From NCBI RefSeq assembly GCF_017308075.1, contig NZ_JAFKFX010000042.1, positions 20,672-84,671 of the forward strand: DNA of 64,000 nucleotides, given 5' to 3'. A program made the position numbers and the translations under genes. Below the pieces are notes generated by a model. It ran no database searches. It had not been told where the DNA came from and saw only the letters and a list, made by a program, of their open reading frames with translations. The stretch is from Allobosea sp. Lineage in GTDB: Bacteria > Pseudomonadota > Alphaproteobacteria > Rhizobiales > Beijerinckiaceae. Positions 34,488 through 43,466 of the stretch are shown one piece after another (position 1 is the stretch's first letter; each line of letters begins with the position of its first letter).

Positions 34488-34528
34488 TCCCCTTCCAACA
34501 CGCGTTCTCTCCGAAGATTGAAAGGCTG

Positions 34529-35479
34529 ATGCTCATGACGCATTCCCTCGCCATGCCGCGCCGCGTTGCGCTCGGCTTCGTTGCGCTTGTCGCGCTCGCC
34601 CCCTCGCTGGCTTTCGCCCAGCAGCAGTTCGATCTGACCTCCGTGCAGAAGGCGCAGCCGCGCGCCGAGGTCGTGCCGGAAGCGGTGAAGTTGCTCGGCA
34701 AGGACGTGAAGCTCGCCAAGCCCGGCACCTTCACCATCGCGACGACCGGACAGCGCCTGCCGTTCGGCATCAATGCGACCGACAATCAGAGGATCATCGT
34801 CGGGTCCGAGCCCGATATCGGGCGGCTGATCGCCGACGGGCTGGGTCTCGAACTGGAGGTGGTGCAGGTGGCCTGGGCCGACTGGCCGTTGGGTGTCACC
34901 TCGGGCAAGTATGACGCGGCGATCTCTAACGTCACCGTCACCGAACAGCGCAAGGAGCGGTTCGACTTCTCGACCTACCGCAAGGACCAACTCGGCTTCT
35001 ATGTCGGCAGCAAGAGCGCGATCAAGGAGATCGCCAAGCCGGAGGACGTCGCCGGCCTCAAGGTCATCGTCGGCTCCGGCACCAATCAGGAGCAGATCCT
35101 GCTGCGCTGGATCAAGGCCAACGAGGCCAAGGGCCTCAAGACCACCGAAGTGCAGTATTTCGACGATGACGTCGTGCTCTATCTGGCCTTGGAATCCGGC
35201 CGTGCGGACGCTTATTTCGGTCCCAATGGCACGCTCGGCTTCAAATCCGCGCAGACCGGGACCACGCGCCTCGTCGGCTCCTTCTCGGGGGGGTGGCCAG
35301 AGATCGCCGAGATCGCGGTGACGACGAAGAAGGGCGCCGGTCTCGCCGAAGCGATCACCGCCGTGCTCAACGCGCAGATCAAGAACGGCAACTACCAGAA
35401 GTCGCTGGCGCGCTGGGGGCTCGCGCCGGAGGCAATCGAGGTCTCGCGCACCAACCCGCCAGGGCTCCCCAGGAGCTAA
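34529..35479 (+). CDS. Amino-acid ABC substrate-binding protein (copy 1)
   Basis: A 316-aa periplasmic protein of SBP_bac_3 type. Signal peptide RRVALGFVALVALAPSLAFA. The core has FTIATTGQRLPFGINATDN, PDIGRLIADGLGLELEVVQV, YDAAISNVTVTEQRKERFDF and GLKVIVGSGTNQEQILLRW. The ATG at 34529 has AAAGG close upstream; ATG 34535 is an alternative. It is clearly paralogous to the next gene. It serves the fused transporter. Confidence 0.9.
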   Translation: MLMTHSLAMPRRVALGFVALVALAPSLAFAQQQFDLTSVQKAQPRAEVVPEAVKLLGKDVKLAKPGTFTIATTGQRLPFGINATDNQRIIVGSEPDIGRLIADGLGLELEVVQVAWADWPLGVTSGKYDAAISNVTVTEQRKERFDFSTYRKDQLGFYVGSKSAIKEIAKPEDVAGLKVIVGSGTNQEQILLRWIKANEAKGLKTTEVQYFDDDVVLYLALESGRADAYFGPNGTLGFKSAQTGTTRLVGSFSGGWPEIAEIAVTTKKGAGLAEAITAVLNAQIKNGNYQKSLARWGLAPEAIEVSRTNPPGLPRS

Positions 35480-35546
35480 CGCGAACCGCGAAACCGCGAT
35501 GCGGGACGCCGAAAGCCGGCGGCCCGCTCCTTTCAGGAGCAAACCA

Positions 35547-36470
35547 ATGTTCATCCGCAAGGCGGCCCTTGCCGCCGCCGCCATGGTTGCGTTCGCCACG
35601 CTCGCCTCGGCGCAGAGCGTCTATGATCTGAGCCCGCAACAGCCTGGCCGGCCTCGTACGCAGCCCAATCCCGCGGCGATCGCCGCCATCGCCGGCGACG
35701 CCAGGCTCGTCGAGCCCGGCGTCCTGACCGTGGCGACCAATGCGAGCACGCCGCCGCTGGCGACCTATGCGACGGATTCCGCGACCCTTGTCGGCGCCGA
35801 TCCCGATGTCGCGCAGCTCATCGCCGACAGCCTCGGCCTCAGGCTCAAGCTCATTCCCACGCCCTGGGCAGACTGGCCGCTGGGAGTCGCATCCAGAAAA
35901 TACGATGCGGCGATCTCCAACATCGGCGTCACGGAGCAGCGCAAGGAGAAGTTCGATTTCTCGAGCTATCGCGCGGGCTTGCACGGTTTCTTCGTCAAGG
36001 CGGACAGCAAGGTCGGGAAGATCGCCGAGCCAAAGGACGTCGCGGGGCTGCGCGTCGTGCTGGGTGGCGGCACCAATCAGGAGCGCATCCTGCTCGAATG
36101 GAGCAAGCAGAACCTCGCGGCGGGGCTGAAGCCGATCGAGCTCATCACCTTCGACGACGAGGCCAATCGCCTGTTGGCGTTGTCTTCGGGCCGCGCCGAC
36201 GTGATCGTGCAGCCGCATGCGCAGCTGCTCTTCATCCAACAGCGCGACCGGAACATCAGGCGCGTGGGCGTGCTGAGCGCGGGCTGGCCGGAAAGGTCGG
36301 ACGTCGCCGTGGCGACGCGCAAGGGCGCGGGGCTGGCCCAGGCGATCACGCTCGCCCTGGAAGGCGCCTATCGGGACGGCACCTTCGATGCGGCGCTCAG
36401 GCGCTGGGGTGTCGAGGAGGAGCGCCTCGAAAAGCCCGAGACAAATCCCCGCGGCCTGCCGAAATATTGA
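35547..36470 (+). CDS. Amino-acid ABC substrate-binding protein (copy 2)
   Basis: A 307-aa tandem paralogue of 34529-35479, sharing the ADWPLGV, KYDAAISN, VTEQRKE.FDFS and GTNQE.ILL segments. Signal peptide RKAALAAAAMVAFATLASA. AGGAG precedes the ATG by eight bases. Divergence in the region after PGVLTVATNASTPPLATYA, which lines the ligand pocket in this family, suggests a second substrate for the same transporter. Confidence 0.9.
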   Translation: MFIRKAALAAAAMVAFATLASAQSVYDLSPQQPGRPRTQPNPAAIAAIAGDARLVEPGVLTVATNASTPPLATYATDSATLVGADPDVAQLIADSLGLRLKLIPTPWADWPLGVASRKYDAAISNIGVTEQRKEKFDFSSYRAGLHGFFVKADSKVGKIAEPKDVAGLRVVLGGGTNQERILLEWSKQNLAAGLKPIELITFDDEANRLLALSSGRADVIVQPHAQLLFIQQRDRNIRRVGVLSAGWPERSDVAVATRKGAGLAQAITLALEGAYRDGTFDAALRRWGVEEERLEKPETNPRGLPKY

Positions 36471-36480
36471 GGGCGCGATC

Positions 36481-37665
36481 ATGAGCTCTCAAATGGCGGA
36501 CATCGTCGTCCTCGGCCTCGGCGCCATGGGGTCGGCCGCCCTGTTTCAGCTTGCATCGCGCGGCGCCGACGTCCTCGGGGTCGATCAGTTCCATCCGCCG
36601 CACGAGAACGGCTCGAGCCATGGCGAGACGCGCGTCACGCGCCTCGGCGTGGCCGAAGGCACGGCACTGGCGCCACTGGTGAAGCGCTCGCATGAGATCT
36701 GGAAGGAGCTGGAGGGCCGGACTGGCGAAAGCCTGTTCGGGCAGGTCGGCTTCCTGGCGATATCGAGCGAGCCTTTGCAGCACGGTGCGGCCGATTATGT
36801 CGAGCGTACGCTCGCCGTCGCCCGGCGCAGCGGCACACGACACGAGCTGATCGCCCCCGACGAGGCGCGCCGCCGCTATCCCTGGCTGAACGTCGCCGAC
36901 GGAGACCGGGTCTATTTCGAGCCGGAAGGCGGATATCTGCGTCCCGAGCGCTGCGTCGCGGCGCAGCTTCGGCTCGCCGCCGCAGCCGGCGCGCGGCTGG
37001 TGCTCGACACGCGGGTCGAGGCGATCGTCCCGCACGCCGGTCATGTCGAGATCAGGACCGGCAAGGGCAGGATCCTCGCGGGCCGCGTCGTGGTCAGCGC
37101 CGGCGCCTGGGCTGGCCGGCTGCTGGGGCCGCAGGTCTCCGGGCTGCTGCGCCCCACGCGCGAAATCCTGCACTGGTATGCGCTCGAGCCGTCTGCTCCG
37201 GCCGGATGGGGCGAGGCGCCGGTCTATATCTGGTCCTACGGGCACGGCGTGGAAGAGGGCTTTTACGGCTTTCCCGCCTTCGACGGCTCGGTGAAGCTGG
37301 CCCATGGCGAGAAGACCCGCAGCGTCGACCCGGATGGTTTTGATCGATCGAGCGAGGAGGAGGAGTCGCGTGACTTCTATGCGCGTTCCATCGCCGGGCG
37401 GCTGAAAGGCCTGCGCGTCGACCAATCGCGCCGCAAGACCTGCCTCTACACGGTTTCTCCGGATAACGGCTTCATCATCGACCAATGGCCGCAATGTGAG
37501 CGTGTGCTCGTCGTCTCGCCCTGCTCGGGGCATGGCTTCAAGCACTCGGCTGCGATCGGTGAGGCCGTCAGCCAGCGGCTTCTGGATGGCGCAAGCCGCA
37601 TCGATCTCGCGGCTTTCGGACTGGCGCGGTTCGGCCATGCGCCGCTTCCTGACGTTGCTGCCTAG
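36481..37665 (+). CDS. FAD-dependent amine oxidase of the monomeric sarcosine oxidase / SolA family
   Basis: A 394-aa DAO-fold flavoenzyme. The dinucleotide motif is IVVLGLGAMGSAALFQLASR; the family segment HENGSSHGETRVTRLGVAEG follows. Near the C-terminus KTCLYTVSPDNGFIID holds the cysteine that binds FAD covalently in monomeric sarcosine oxidase, and SGHGFKHSAAIGEAVS is conserved. It oxidises secondary or N-alkylated amino acids, releasing an aldehyde and hydrogen peroxide. Within this operon it may act on an N- or S-modified amino acid; substrate unknown. Confidence 0.88.
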   Translation: MSSQMADIVVLGLGAMGSAALFQLASRGADVLGVDQFHPPHENGSSHGETRVTRLGVAEGTALAPLVKRSHEIWKELEGRTGESLFGQVGFLAISSEPLQHGAADYVERTLAVARRSGTRHELIAPDEARRRYPWLNVADGDRVYFEPEGGYLRPERCVAAQLRLAAAAGARLVLDTRVEAIVPHAGHVEIRTGKGRILAGRVVVSAGAWAGRLLGPQVSGLLRPTREILHWYALEPSAPAGWGEAPVYIWSYGHGVEEGFYGFPAFDGSVKLAHGEKTRSVDPDGFDRSSEEEESRDFYARSIAGRLKGLRVDQSRRKTCLYTVSPDNGFIIDQWPQCERVLVVSPCSGHGFKHSAAIGEAVSQRLLDGASRIDLAAFGLARFGHAPLPDVAA

Positions 37666-37771
37666 CCGACATATCGCCGAGCCGAGGCCGGAAGAGCATC
37701 CGGCCTGGTGCTCGATCACGATAGGCAGAGCCTCGCGGCCTTCGCCCGGTCCAGGGTGCCGGAGATAGAGC

Positions 37772-38968
37772 ATGGCCGGCCGCCGCCAACCTTTCACAGA
37801 GAGCATCGATCCCGTGTACGACTTCGACCTCGCGCCAGACCGCCTCGAGACCGGCAGTACGAAATGGAGCCGCTATCCGGCCGACGTCCTGCCCATGTGG
37901 ATCGCCGACATGGATTTCGCCGTCGCTCCTGAAATCGTCTCGGCGCTGAAGCGGCGGCTCGACCATCCGGTATTCGGCTATGCCGTCGCCAAATCCCAGC
38001 TTCGCGAGCAGATCGTGGCCGATCTCGACAGGCGGTTCGGATGGCGGATCGCGCCCGATGACATCGTGTTCCTGCCGGGTATCGAGCCCGGCTTCAACAT
38101 GGCCCTGAAGGCGAGCCTCTCGCCCGGCGAAAAGATCCTGATCCAGACGCCGATGTACAAGCCCATCCTGGATGCGCCGAGCCATTGGGGCCTCGAGGCG
38201 CTTCATGTGCCGCTCGTCCGTGGCGAGAAGGGCTACGGGCTGGATCGCGGCGCGCTGGCGGAAAAGCTGGCCGGGGCTGGCGCGTTCCTCCTGTGCAACC
38301 CGCACAACCCGACGGGCCATGTCTACGCGCGGGACGATCTCGCCTTCATCGCCGCGGCCTGCGAGGCCGGGGACACATTGATCATCTCCGACGAAATCCA
38401 TTGCGATCTCGTCTTCGACGGCCGGTCGCATGTTCCGATCGCGAGCCTCGCTCCGGAGATCGCGAAGCGGACCATCACGCTCATGTCCGCCAGCAAGACC
38501 TACAACATCCCGGGACTCAAGACCGGCTTTGCCATCATCACCGACCGCGAGCTCCGCGATGCCTTCAACGCGGCCCGCAGCGGCATGGTCGACAGTGTCA
38601 ATCTGATGGGGCTCGAAGCCACATTGGCGGCTTATCGCGACGCCGGCCCGTGGCGCGCGGCGCTTCTCGACTATCTGCAGGAGAACCGCGATCACCTGGG
38701 CCGCGCGCTTTGGCGGCTGATCCCGGACATCCGCTACCATCCTCCCGAGGCCTCTTTCCTGGCCTGGCTCGACTGCAGCGCGCTGGGCCTGAAGCAGAGG
38801 CCGCATCTCTTCTTTCTCGAGGAAGCGAAGCTCGGGCTCTATGCCGGGGAGGTTTTCGGGACGGGATACGAGCAGTTCGTCCGCCTGAATTTCGGCTGCA
38901 CGCGAGCAACGCTGACGCAGGCGGTCGAGCGCATGGCTGCTGCCCTCTCGCGGAATGCCGGGAACTGA
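37772..38968 (+). CDS. patB: PatB/MalY-type cystathionine beta-lyase (C-S lyase)
   Basis: A 398-aa fold-type I PLP enzyme that releases thiols from cysteine S-conjugates, giving pyruvate and ammonia. The PLP lysine is Lys242 in SASKTYNIPGLK; LPMWIADMDFAVAPEI, LLCNPHNPTGHVY and IISDEIHCDLVF are classic for PatB/MalY. It starts 106 bases after the flavoenzyme gene, so it may have an extra promoter. It offers an alternative route for cleaving imported S-substituted cysteines. Confidence 0.92.
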   Translation: MAGRRQPFTESIDPVYDFDLAPDRLETGSTKWSRYPADVLPMWIADMDFAVAPEIVSALKRRLDHPVFGYAVAKSQLREQIVADLDRRFGWRIAPDDIVFLPGIEPGFNMALKASLSPGEKILIQTPMYKPILDAPSHWGLEALHVPLVRGEKGYGLDRGALAEKLAGAGAFLLCNPHNPTGHVYARDDLAFIAAACEAGDTLIISDEIHCDLVFDGRSHVPIASLAPEIAKRTITLMSASKTYNIPGLKTGFAIITDRELRDAFNAARSGMVDSVNLMGLEATLAAYRDAGPWRAALLDYLQENRDHLGRALWRLIPDIRYHPPEASFLAWLDCSALGLKQRPHLFFLEEAKLGLYAGEVFGTGYEQFVRLNFGCTRATLTQAVERMAAALSRNAGN

Positions 38969-39056
38969 GTTCCCTCACGGCGGGGCGGCGGTATTCCGGC
39001 CGCCTCCGATCTTGCGGCTGCGCGGCGGCCTTAAGCCGGCGCTTGGCTGGCGAATA

Positions 39057-39635
39057 TCAGTCGGAACGCAGGCCGAGCGCGGCCGAGGCCTCCTCCGGCA
39101 ACCAGCCCAGCCGCTCGTAATTGCCGCGCCAATAGGCCAGCGCGGCGTTTTCGCCGCCGAGCCGGATCTCGCGGACGCGGCCGATGACGATCGCATGGGA
39201 GTGCCGCTCGATCAGATCCTCCACCTCGCAGTCGAGAGCGGCCAGCGCACCGACGAGGAGCGGAGCTCCGGTCGGGCCTTCGCTCCACTCCACCCCGGCA
39301 TAGCGGGCCGCGCCCTTTTCGCCGCCACGGCCAGCGAAGCGATCCGCGACCTTGGCCTGGGCTGCGGTCAGGAAGTTGACGCCGAAGGCGCGGTGTCGGC
39401 CGAGCAAGGGAAAGCTCGACGATGCGAGGTTGAGCCCGAACATCACCGTCGGCGGTTCGGCCGAAAGGGACGACACCGAGGTTGCGGTCAGGCCGGTGCG
39501 GTCCTCGCCACGCCCGACGGTGACGACGCTGACGCCACCGACGAGCCGACGCAGCGCCGTGCGAAACGTGGCGGTATCGGGCGAGGCAGGTTGCTGCCGG
39601 AGAGCTGCCCTGGTGTGGAGCGGGATGATGGTCAA
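39057..39635 (-). CDS. NAD(P)H:flavin reductase (HpaC/DszD family)
   Basis: A 192-aa flavin reductase domain protein with FRTALRRLVGGVSVVTVG, GLTATSVSSLSAEPPTVMF, FGVNFLTAAQ and a late GRVREIRLGGENAALAYWRG. Such enzymes feed reduced FMN to two-component monooxygenases. It converges on the PatB gene and is the obvious partner for the two LLM enzymes at 28.6-31 kb. Confidence 0.9.
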   Translation of the reverse strand: MTIIPLHTRAALRQQPASPDTATFRTALRRLVGGVSVVTVGRGEDRTGLTATSVSSLSAEPPTVMFGLNLASSSFPLLGRHRAFGVNFLTAAQAKVADRFAGRGGEKGAARYAGVEWSEGPTGAPLLVGALAALDCEVEDLIERHSHAIVIGRVREIRLGGENAALAYWRGNYERLGWLPEEASAALGLRSD

Positions 39636-40191
39636 AAGGCTAGCTCCGTTTCAGCGCGCCATGCCGAATGCCGACGGCGCGCTTGATCGAGTAATCGACC
39701 GGCGGAAGGCCACGCCGTTTCTGGCTGGCGTCTCGTCAAAGTCGGTAAAAAACTCGCTCAGACAAGTTATAACGTCAACAAGAATGTTCTTTTTAAAGAA
39801 TCAAATGTCGAAACAATGTATTCTACTGATTGGGATTACGGTAGAAAATATACGTTTGCGCTGGTGTTGAATGGCGATATGCCTGATTGGCAGGAATTAT
39901 GGTTCTATAAAGAAAACAACTTGTCGTTCTCTGCGTGTCGTTCCAAGCGCGCAATGGGCATCAACCGGACGGGCGCTCCTGCAGCGCGCCGTCGAGCGGT
40001 CGATCTTCAAGGCCAGGCACGCCCGACGCGGCTTGCCGCATGCACCGTGCAGGCAGGAGCCACCGCCTTCCGCCTTCGTCTAGTCCGCCTCCTTGATTGA
40101 CGGCCTCGGCTCAAATCCGGAGGCAAATCAGGGTCTCGGCTCAGCGACAATCTCCCGAGAGTCCCGGGTCGTCTTCTCGCCGCCATGAACC
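39636..40191. other. Intergenic region with AT-rich promoter
   Basis: About 555 bases upstream of the flavin reductase (minus) and downstream of the hydrolase operon (also minus). Bases 39740-39870 are AT-rich with AAGAATGTTCTT and TTCTTTTTAAAGAA near-palindromes, plus AATATACGTTTGC at 39847-39859, similar to the motif before cysK and the monooxygenase operon. No gene with support. Confidence 0.5.
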
Positions 40192-40890
40192 CTACGAGCT
40201 TGCCACGATCTTGTCGGCCAGCAGGCGAATGCGGATGGGATCTCGAGCCGCCCATGGATGGATCTGATGGGGAGCGTCGGGAAGATCGAGGTGATCGAGC
40301 ATGGCCGAGGGGATGGCTCGGCGATAGGCTTCGATCACGCTAGCGGGAATTACGTGATCCTGCCCGGCGGTGACGAGGAGCACTTTTCCACGGAATGTGC
40401 GGAGGAGTGGGAGAGGGCGGGCATTCGCGAAATCCCGGCTCTGCCGCAGAACCTCAGTGAAATGATGATCGAAGTGCACATCGAATGCCTCCGCCACGTA
40501 AAGGGCAGGGCAGGAGAGCACCAGCGAACGCGGCTGCAGGAACGCGAGCAACTCGGCTGCCACATAGCCGCCCATGCTGTTGCCCATGACGATGCTGGGC
40601 TCGCTTTCGCCCATGAACGCAGCCGCGGCACGCGCCTGGTCGAGCCGCAGCCTGAGGCTGGACCCGGAGAGTTGTCCGGAACTCTCGCCATGGCCGGAGA
40701 AGTCGAAGGCGAAGGTCGAGACGCCCCGCTCCGCCAAGGCCCGGGCAAGATAGCCGATACGCTTGCGGTTCCCCGAGCCGCCGCCGTGCAGATACAGCAT
40801 GTGCCCGGTCGCGCTGCCGCTGGGCGCTACCCAGGTGTAGCGCAGCGTCTCGCCCGTGGCCTCGAAGCTGCCGTCCTGGCAGCGGATCAA
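40192..40890 (-). CDS. Alpha/beta hydrolase
   Basis: A 232-aa serine hydrolase. The oxyanion HGGG-type segment is HMLYLHGGGSGNRKR, the nucleophile elbow is VMGNSMGGYVAAE (Ser in GNSMG), the acid lies in LLVTAGQDHVIP and the base His in DAPHQIHPWA. The start is taken as TTG 40890, with GGGGAGG five bases upstream, 19 bases after the ATPase stop. It is the last gene of the ten-gene minus-strand operon. Substrate likely an ester or amide intermediate of that pathway. Confidence 0.82.
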   Translation of the reverse strand: MIRCQDGSFEATGETLRYTWVAPSGSATGHMLYLHGGGSGNRKRIGYLARALAERGVSTFAFDFSGHGESSGQLSGSSLRLRLDQARAAAAFMGESEPSIVMGNSMGGYVAAELLAFLQPRSLVLSCPALYVAEAFDVHFDHHFTEVLRQSRDFANARPLPLLRTFRGKVLLVTAGQDHVIPASVIEAYRRAIPSAMLDHLDLPDAPHQIHPWAARDPIRIRLLADKIVASS

Positions 40891-40909
40891 GCGAGCCTCC
40901 CCAGGCTGG

Positions 40910-41677
40910 CTAGCGATGGAGGATTTGCCCGAGGAAGGCCTTCGTCCTCTCGTTTCGCGGATTGGTGAAGAACGCTTCCGGAGGCGCCTCTTCGACGATC
41001 TCCCCCTTGTCCATGAACAGGATGCGGTCGGCGACGGTGCGCGCAAAAGCCATCTCGTGGGTGACGCAGACCATGGTCATGCCCTGACCGGCGAGCTCGA
41101 CGATCACGTCGAGGACCTCCTTGATCATTTCCGGGTCGAGGGCCGAGGTCGGCTCGTCGAACAACATGGCCGTCGGCTTCATGCACAGCGCCCGTGCGAT
41201 CGCCACGCGCTGCTGCTGTCCGCCGGAGAGTTCGCCAGGGTATTTGTGCGCCTGCTCTCCAATGCGGACACGCAGCAGGTATTCGCGCGCCGTCGCCTCC
41301 GCTTCGTCCTTGCTGACGCCCTTGATCTTCATGGGCGCGATCATGAGGTTTTGCAGGACGGTGAGGTGCGGGAAGAGATTGAATTGCTGGAACACCATGC
41401 CGACGTCCTGCCGGACGGCGGCAACACTGCGCATGCTGTGGTCCAGGGTGACGCCGTTGACGAGGATCTCACCGTCGCGATGGTCCTCGAGCCGGTTGAT
41501 ACAACGGATCAGGGTCGATTTTCCTGATCCGGACGGCCCGCAGATCACCACGCGCTCGCCGCGCGCGACCTCGAAGTCGATTTTCTTCAGAACCTGAAAG
41601 TCGCCATACCATTTGCTCACGCCGCGGAGGCGGATCATCGGAGCGGTGTCGGCTGCCGCCAGCGTCGATGTCGTCAT
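40910..41677 (-). CDS. Polar amino-acid ABC ATPase (GlnQ/HisP type)
   Basis: A 255-aa ATPase. Walker [14 protein letters not shown]-loop [11 protein letters not shown], signature [15 protein letters not shown], Walker [16 protein letters not shown]-loop [13 protein letters not shown] eight bases before ATG 41677. It works with the two permeases and binding protein further upstream in the operon, separated from them by the epimerase and SDR genes. Confidence 0.93.
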   Translation of the reverse strand: MTTSTLAAADTAPMIRLRGVSKWYGDFQVLKKIDFEVARGERVVICGPSGSGKSTLIRCINRLEDHRDGEILVNGVTLDHSMRSVAAVRQDVGMVFQQFNLFPHLTVLQNLMIAPMKIKGVSKDEAEATAREYLLRVRIGEQAHKYPGELSGGQQQRVAIARALCMKPTAMLFDEPTSALDPEMIKEVLDVIVELAGQGMTMVCVTHEMAFARTVADRILFMDKGEIVEEAPPEAFFTNPRNERTKAFLGQILHR

Positions 41678-41696
41678 CGTTTCGTTCCTTAGAAGC

Positions 41697-42470
41697 CTAG
41701 CTCGCCATCCAGCCGCCGTCGACGAGGAGATTCTCCCCGGTGATGAAGTTCGCCTCGTCCGAGGCCAGGAACAGCGCGGCGCTCGCAACATCGTCCGGCC
41801 TGCCGAAGCGCGGCCAGGGCGTCCGGTTGCGGGAGTATTCGAGCCAGCGCTCTTCGACTGCACGGCCGGTCTTGCCCGTCAGGATCTTGCCGGGAGCCAC
41901 GGCGTTGCAGATGATGCCGTGTCTGGCATAGTCGGCGGCGATCTGCCGGGTCATGTAGACGACCCCGGATTTCGAGGTTCCGTAGGCGATATCCTCCGGA
42001 GCGGCGATCATGCCGTGCTGCGAGGAAATATTGACGATCCGGCCGCGAGCCTCGTTGCGGATCTCCTGGGTCATCATCTGCCTGACGGCGGCGCGCGCCA
42101 TCAGGAACGGCCCCGTCAGATTGACCGCCAGAACCCTGTTCCATTCGGCGAGGCTGGTCTCGACGAGCGGCTTGCCGACGCCGATCGCGGCATTGTTCAC
42201 GAGGACGTCGAGCCGGCCGAAACGGCGGGTCGCTTCGTCGACCACCCTTTCGACATCCTCTTCGTTGGCGACATCGGCCTTCAGAAAGGCAATGTCGTGT
42301 CCTTCGCGGCGAAGCACCGTTTCGATCGGCTCGCCACCCTCGCGGACCTCTTCCGTCCGATCGACGAGCACGAGACGTGCGCCTTCCGATGCGAAGCGCA
42401 GGGCGATGGCCCGCCCGATGCCGGATGAAGCCCCGGTGATGATCGTCACCTTGCCCGAAAGCCTGGTCAT
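41697..42470 (-). CDS. Short-chain dehydrogenase/reductase
   Basis: A 257-aa classical SDR. Cofactor motif [19 protein letters not shown] strand, catalytic Ser in NISSQHG and YxxxK in [10 protein letters not shown], with typical C-terminal [19 protein letters not shown]. Acidic residue at the end of strand 2 (LVLVDRTEE) points to NAD(H). Starts inside the epimerase stop (ATGA), GGGGAGG upstream. It presumably oxidises an alcohol intermediate. Confidence 0.92.
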   Translation of the reverse strand: MTRLSGKVTIITGASSGIGRAIALRFASEGARLVLVDRTEEVREGGEPIETVLRREGHDIAFLKADVANEEDVERVVDEATRRFGRLDVLVNNAAIGVGKPLVETSLAEWNRVLAVNLTGPFLMARAAVRQMMTQEIRNEARGRIVNISSQHGMIAAPEDIAYGTSKSGVVYMTRQIAADYARHGIICNAVAPGKILTGKTGRAVEERWLEYSRNRTPWPRFGRPDDVASAALFLASDEANFITGENLLVDGGWMAS

Positions 42471-43456
42471 GGCCGTGCCTCCCCGAGCGCCGCAAGCCGG
42501 CGCGTCCAGTCGAGATATTCGCTCGCCGCCGCAGCGAGCTCGCGCCGGGCGGAGAACCCGGTGTCGGCCGCGAGGGCGGCGGTGCTCAGGGCAGGGCGAT
42601 CCTGCTTGAGATTGTAGGCGACGCTCGCCGGCTCGCCGGCCTCCGCGAGGCGGTAGCGAAGGCCCGTGTGCCGGGCGATATGGCTGCACCATTCGAGCAG
42701 GTCGGTCGTGCTGCCTGCGCCGAGATTGTAGATCCGCCGCTGCAAGCTCTGGCCGAAGAGAACCGTGACGATGCCGGAGGCCGCATCGCGCGAGTAGATC
42801 CAATCCGCGGCCATCGGGCGCGGCAGCACGACCTCTTGCCCGGCAAGAGCCTGATCGAGGATCTGCAGATGCGGGCTCATCGCGTCGCGCGCGCCAGAGC
42901 GATGTTCCCAAGGACCAAAGACGGGCCCCAGGCGCACCACCCGGACATCGATGTCATACAGGCCGCCGAGATGCAGGGCAGCCTGTTCGGAAGCGAGCTT
43001 GGTGATGCCGTACAGCGAAGCGGGCGAAGGGCAGGAGCTTTGCTCCTCATAGCTGCCCGACGGGCCCGGAGCGGAGGAGCCGTAGACGGCGACGGAGCTG
43101 AGCATCGTCAGGCGCCGTATCCCGCCGTGCTCGTGCGCCTGCTCCAGAACGTTCAGAGTCCCGTTCAGGTTGACGTCGACGATGCTGCGCGCGTCGGTCC
43201 TTTCCCTTTGCGGCCCGGCGGTGATCGCCGCCGTATGCACGATGCGGTCTATCGAGCAGCCGGCAAGCGCCCGACGGATATCGTCGGCGCAGGTCACGTC
43301 TCCAACTACGGGCCTTGCCGCCTGCCCGAACTGCTTCAGGGCGTGGGGCGGGGGCTGGCGGGTATCGAAGAGGACGATGTCCTCGCCATGGGCGAGCAGT
43401 TGCTCGGCGATCGCAAGGCCGACGAAGCCTGCGCCTCCGGTGATAAGAACGGTCAT
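42467..43456 (-). CDS. NAD-dependent epimerase/dehydratase family protein
   Basis: A 329-aa extended SDR. N-terminal TGGAGFVGLAIAEQL binds NAD; the catalytic YGITK and SSVAVYG segments are present, followed by RLGPVFGPWEHRSG. The family acts on nucleotide sugars, sugar acids or lactones. It is coupled by ATGA to the SDR gene and ten bases downstream of a permease gene. The exact substrate is not visible. Confidence 0.88.
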   Translation of the reverse strand: MTVLITGGAGFVGLAIAEQLLAHGEDIVLFDTRQPPPHALKQFGQAARPVVGDVTCADDIRRALAGCSIDRIVHTAAITAGPQRERTDARSIVDVNLNGTLNVLEQAHEHGGIRRLTMLSSVAVYGSSAPGPSGSYEEQSSCPSPASLYGITKLASEQAALHLGGLYDIDVRVVRLGPVFGPWEHRSGARDAMSPHLQILDQALAGQEVVLPRPMAADWIYSRDAASGIVTVLFGQSLQRRIYNLGAGSTTDLLEWCSHIARHTGLRYRLAEAGEPASVAYNLKQDRPALSTAALAADTGFSARRELAAAASEYLDWTRRLAALGEARP

Positions 43457-43466
43457 GGCAGATCCC

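Noticed and set aside
34160-35599. 479-codon minus-strand frame opposite the binding protein
   Set aside because: Mirror frame of a conserved SBP gene; no start signal and no recognisable domain.
36397-37806. 469-codon minus-strand frame opposite the flavin oxidase
   Set aside because: Shadow of the flavoenzyme with codon-bias-driven openness; the plus strand has all family motifs.
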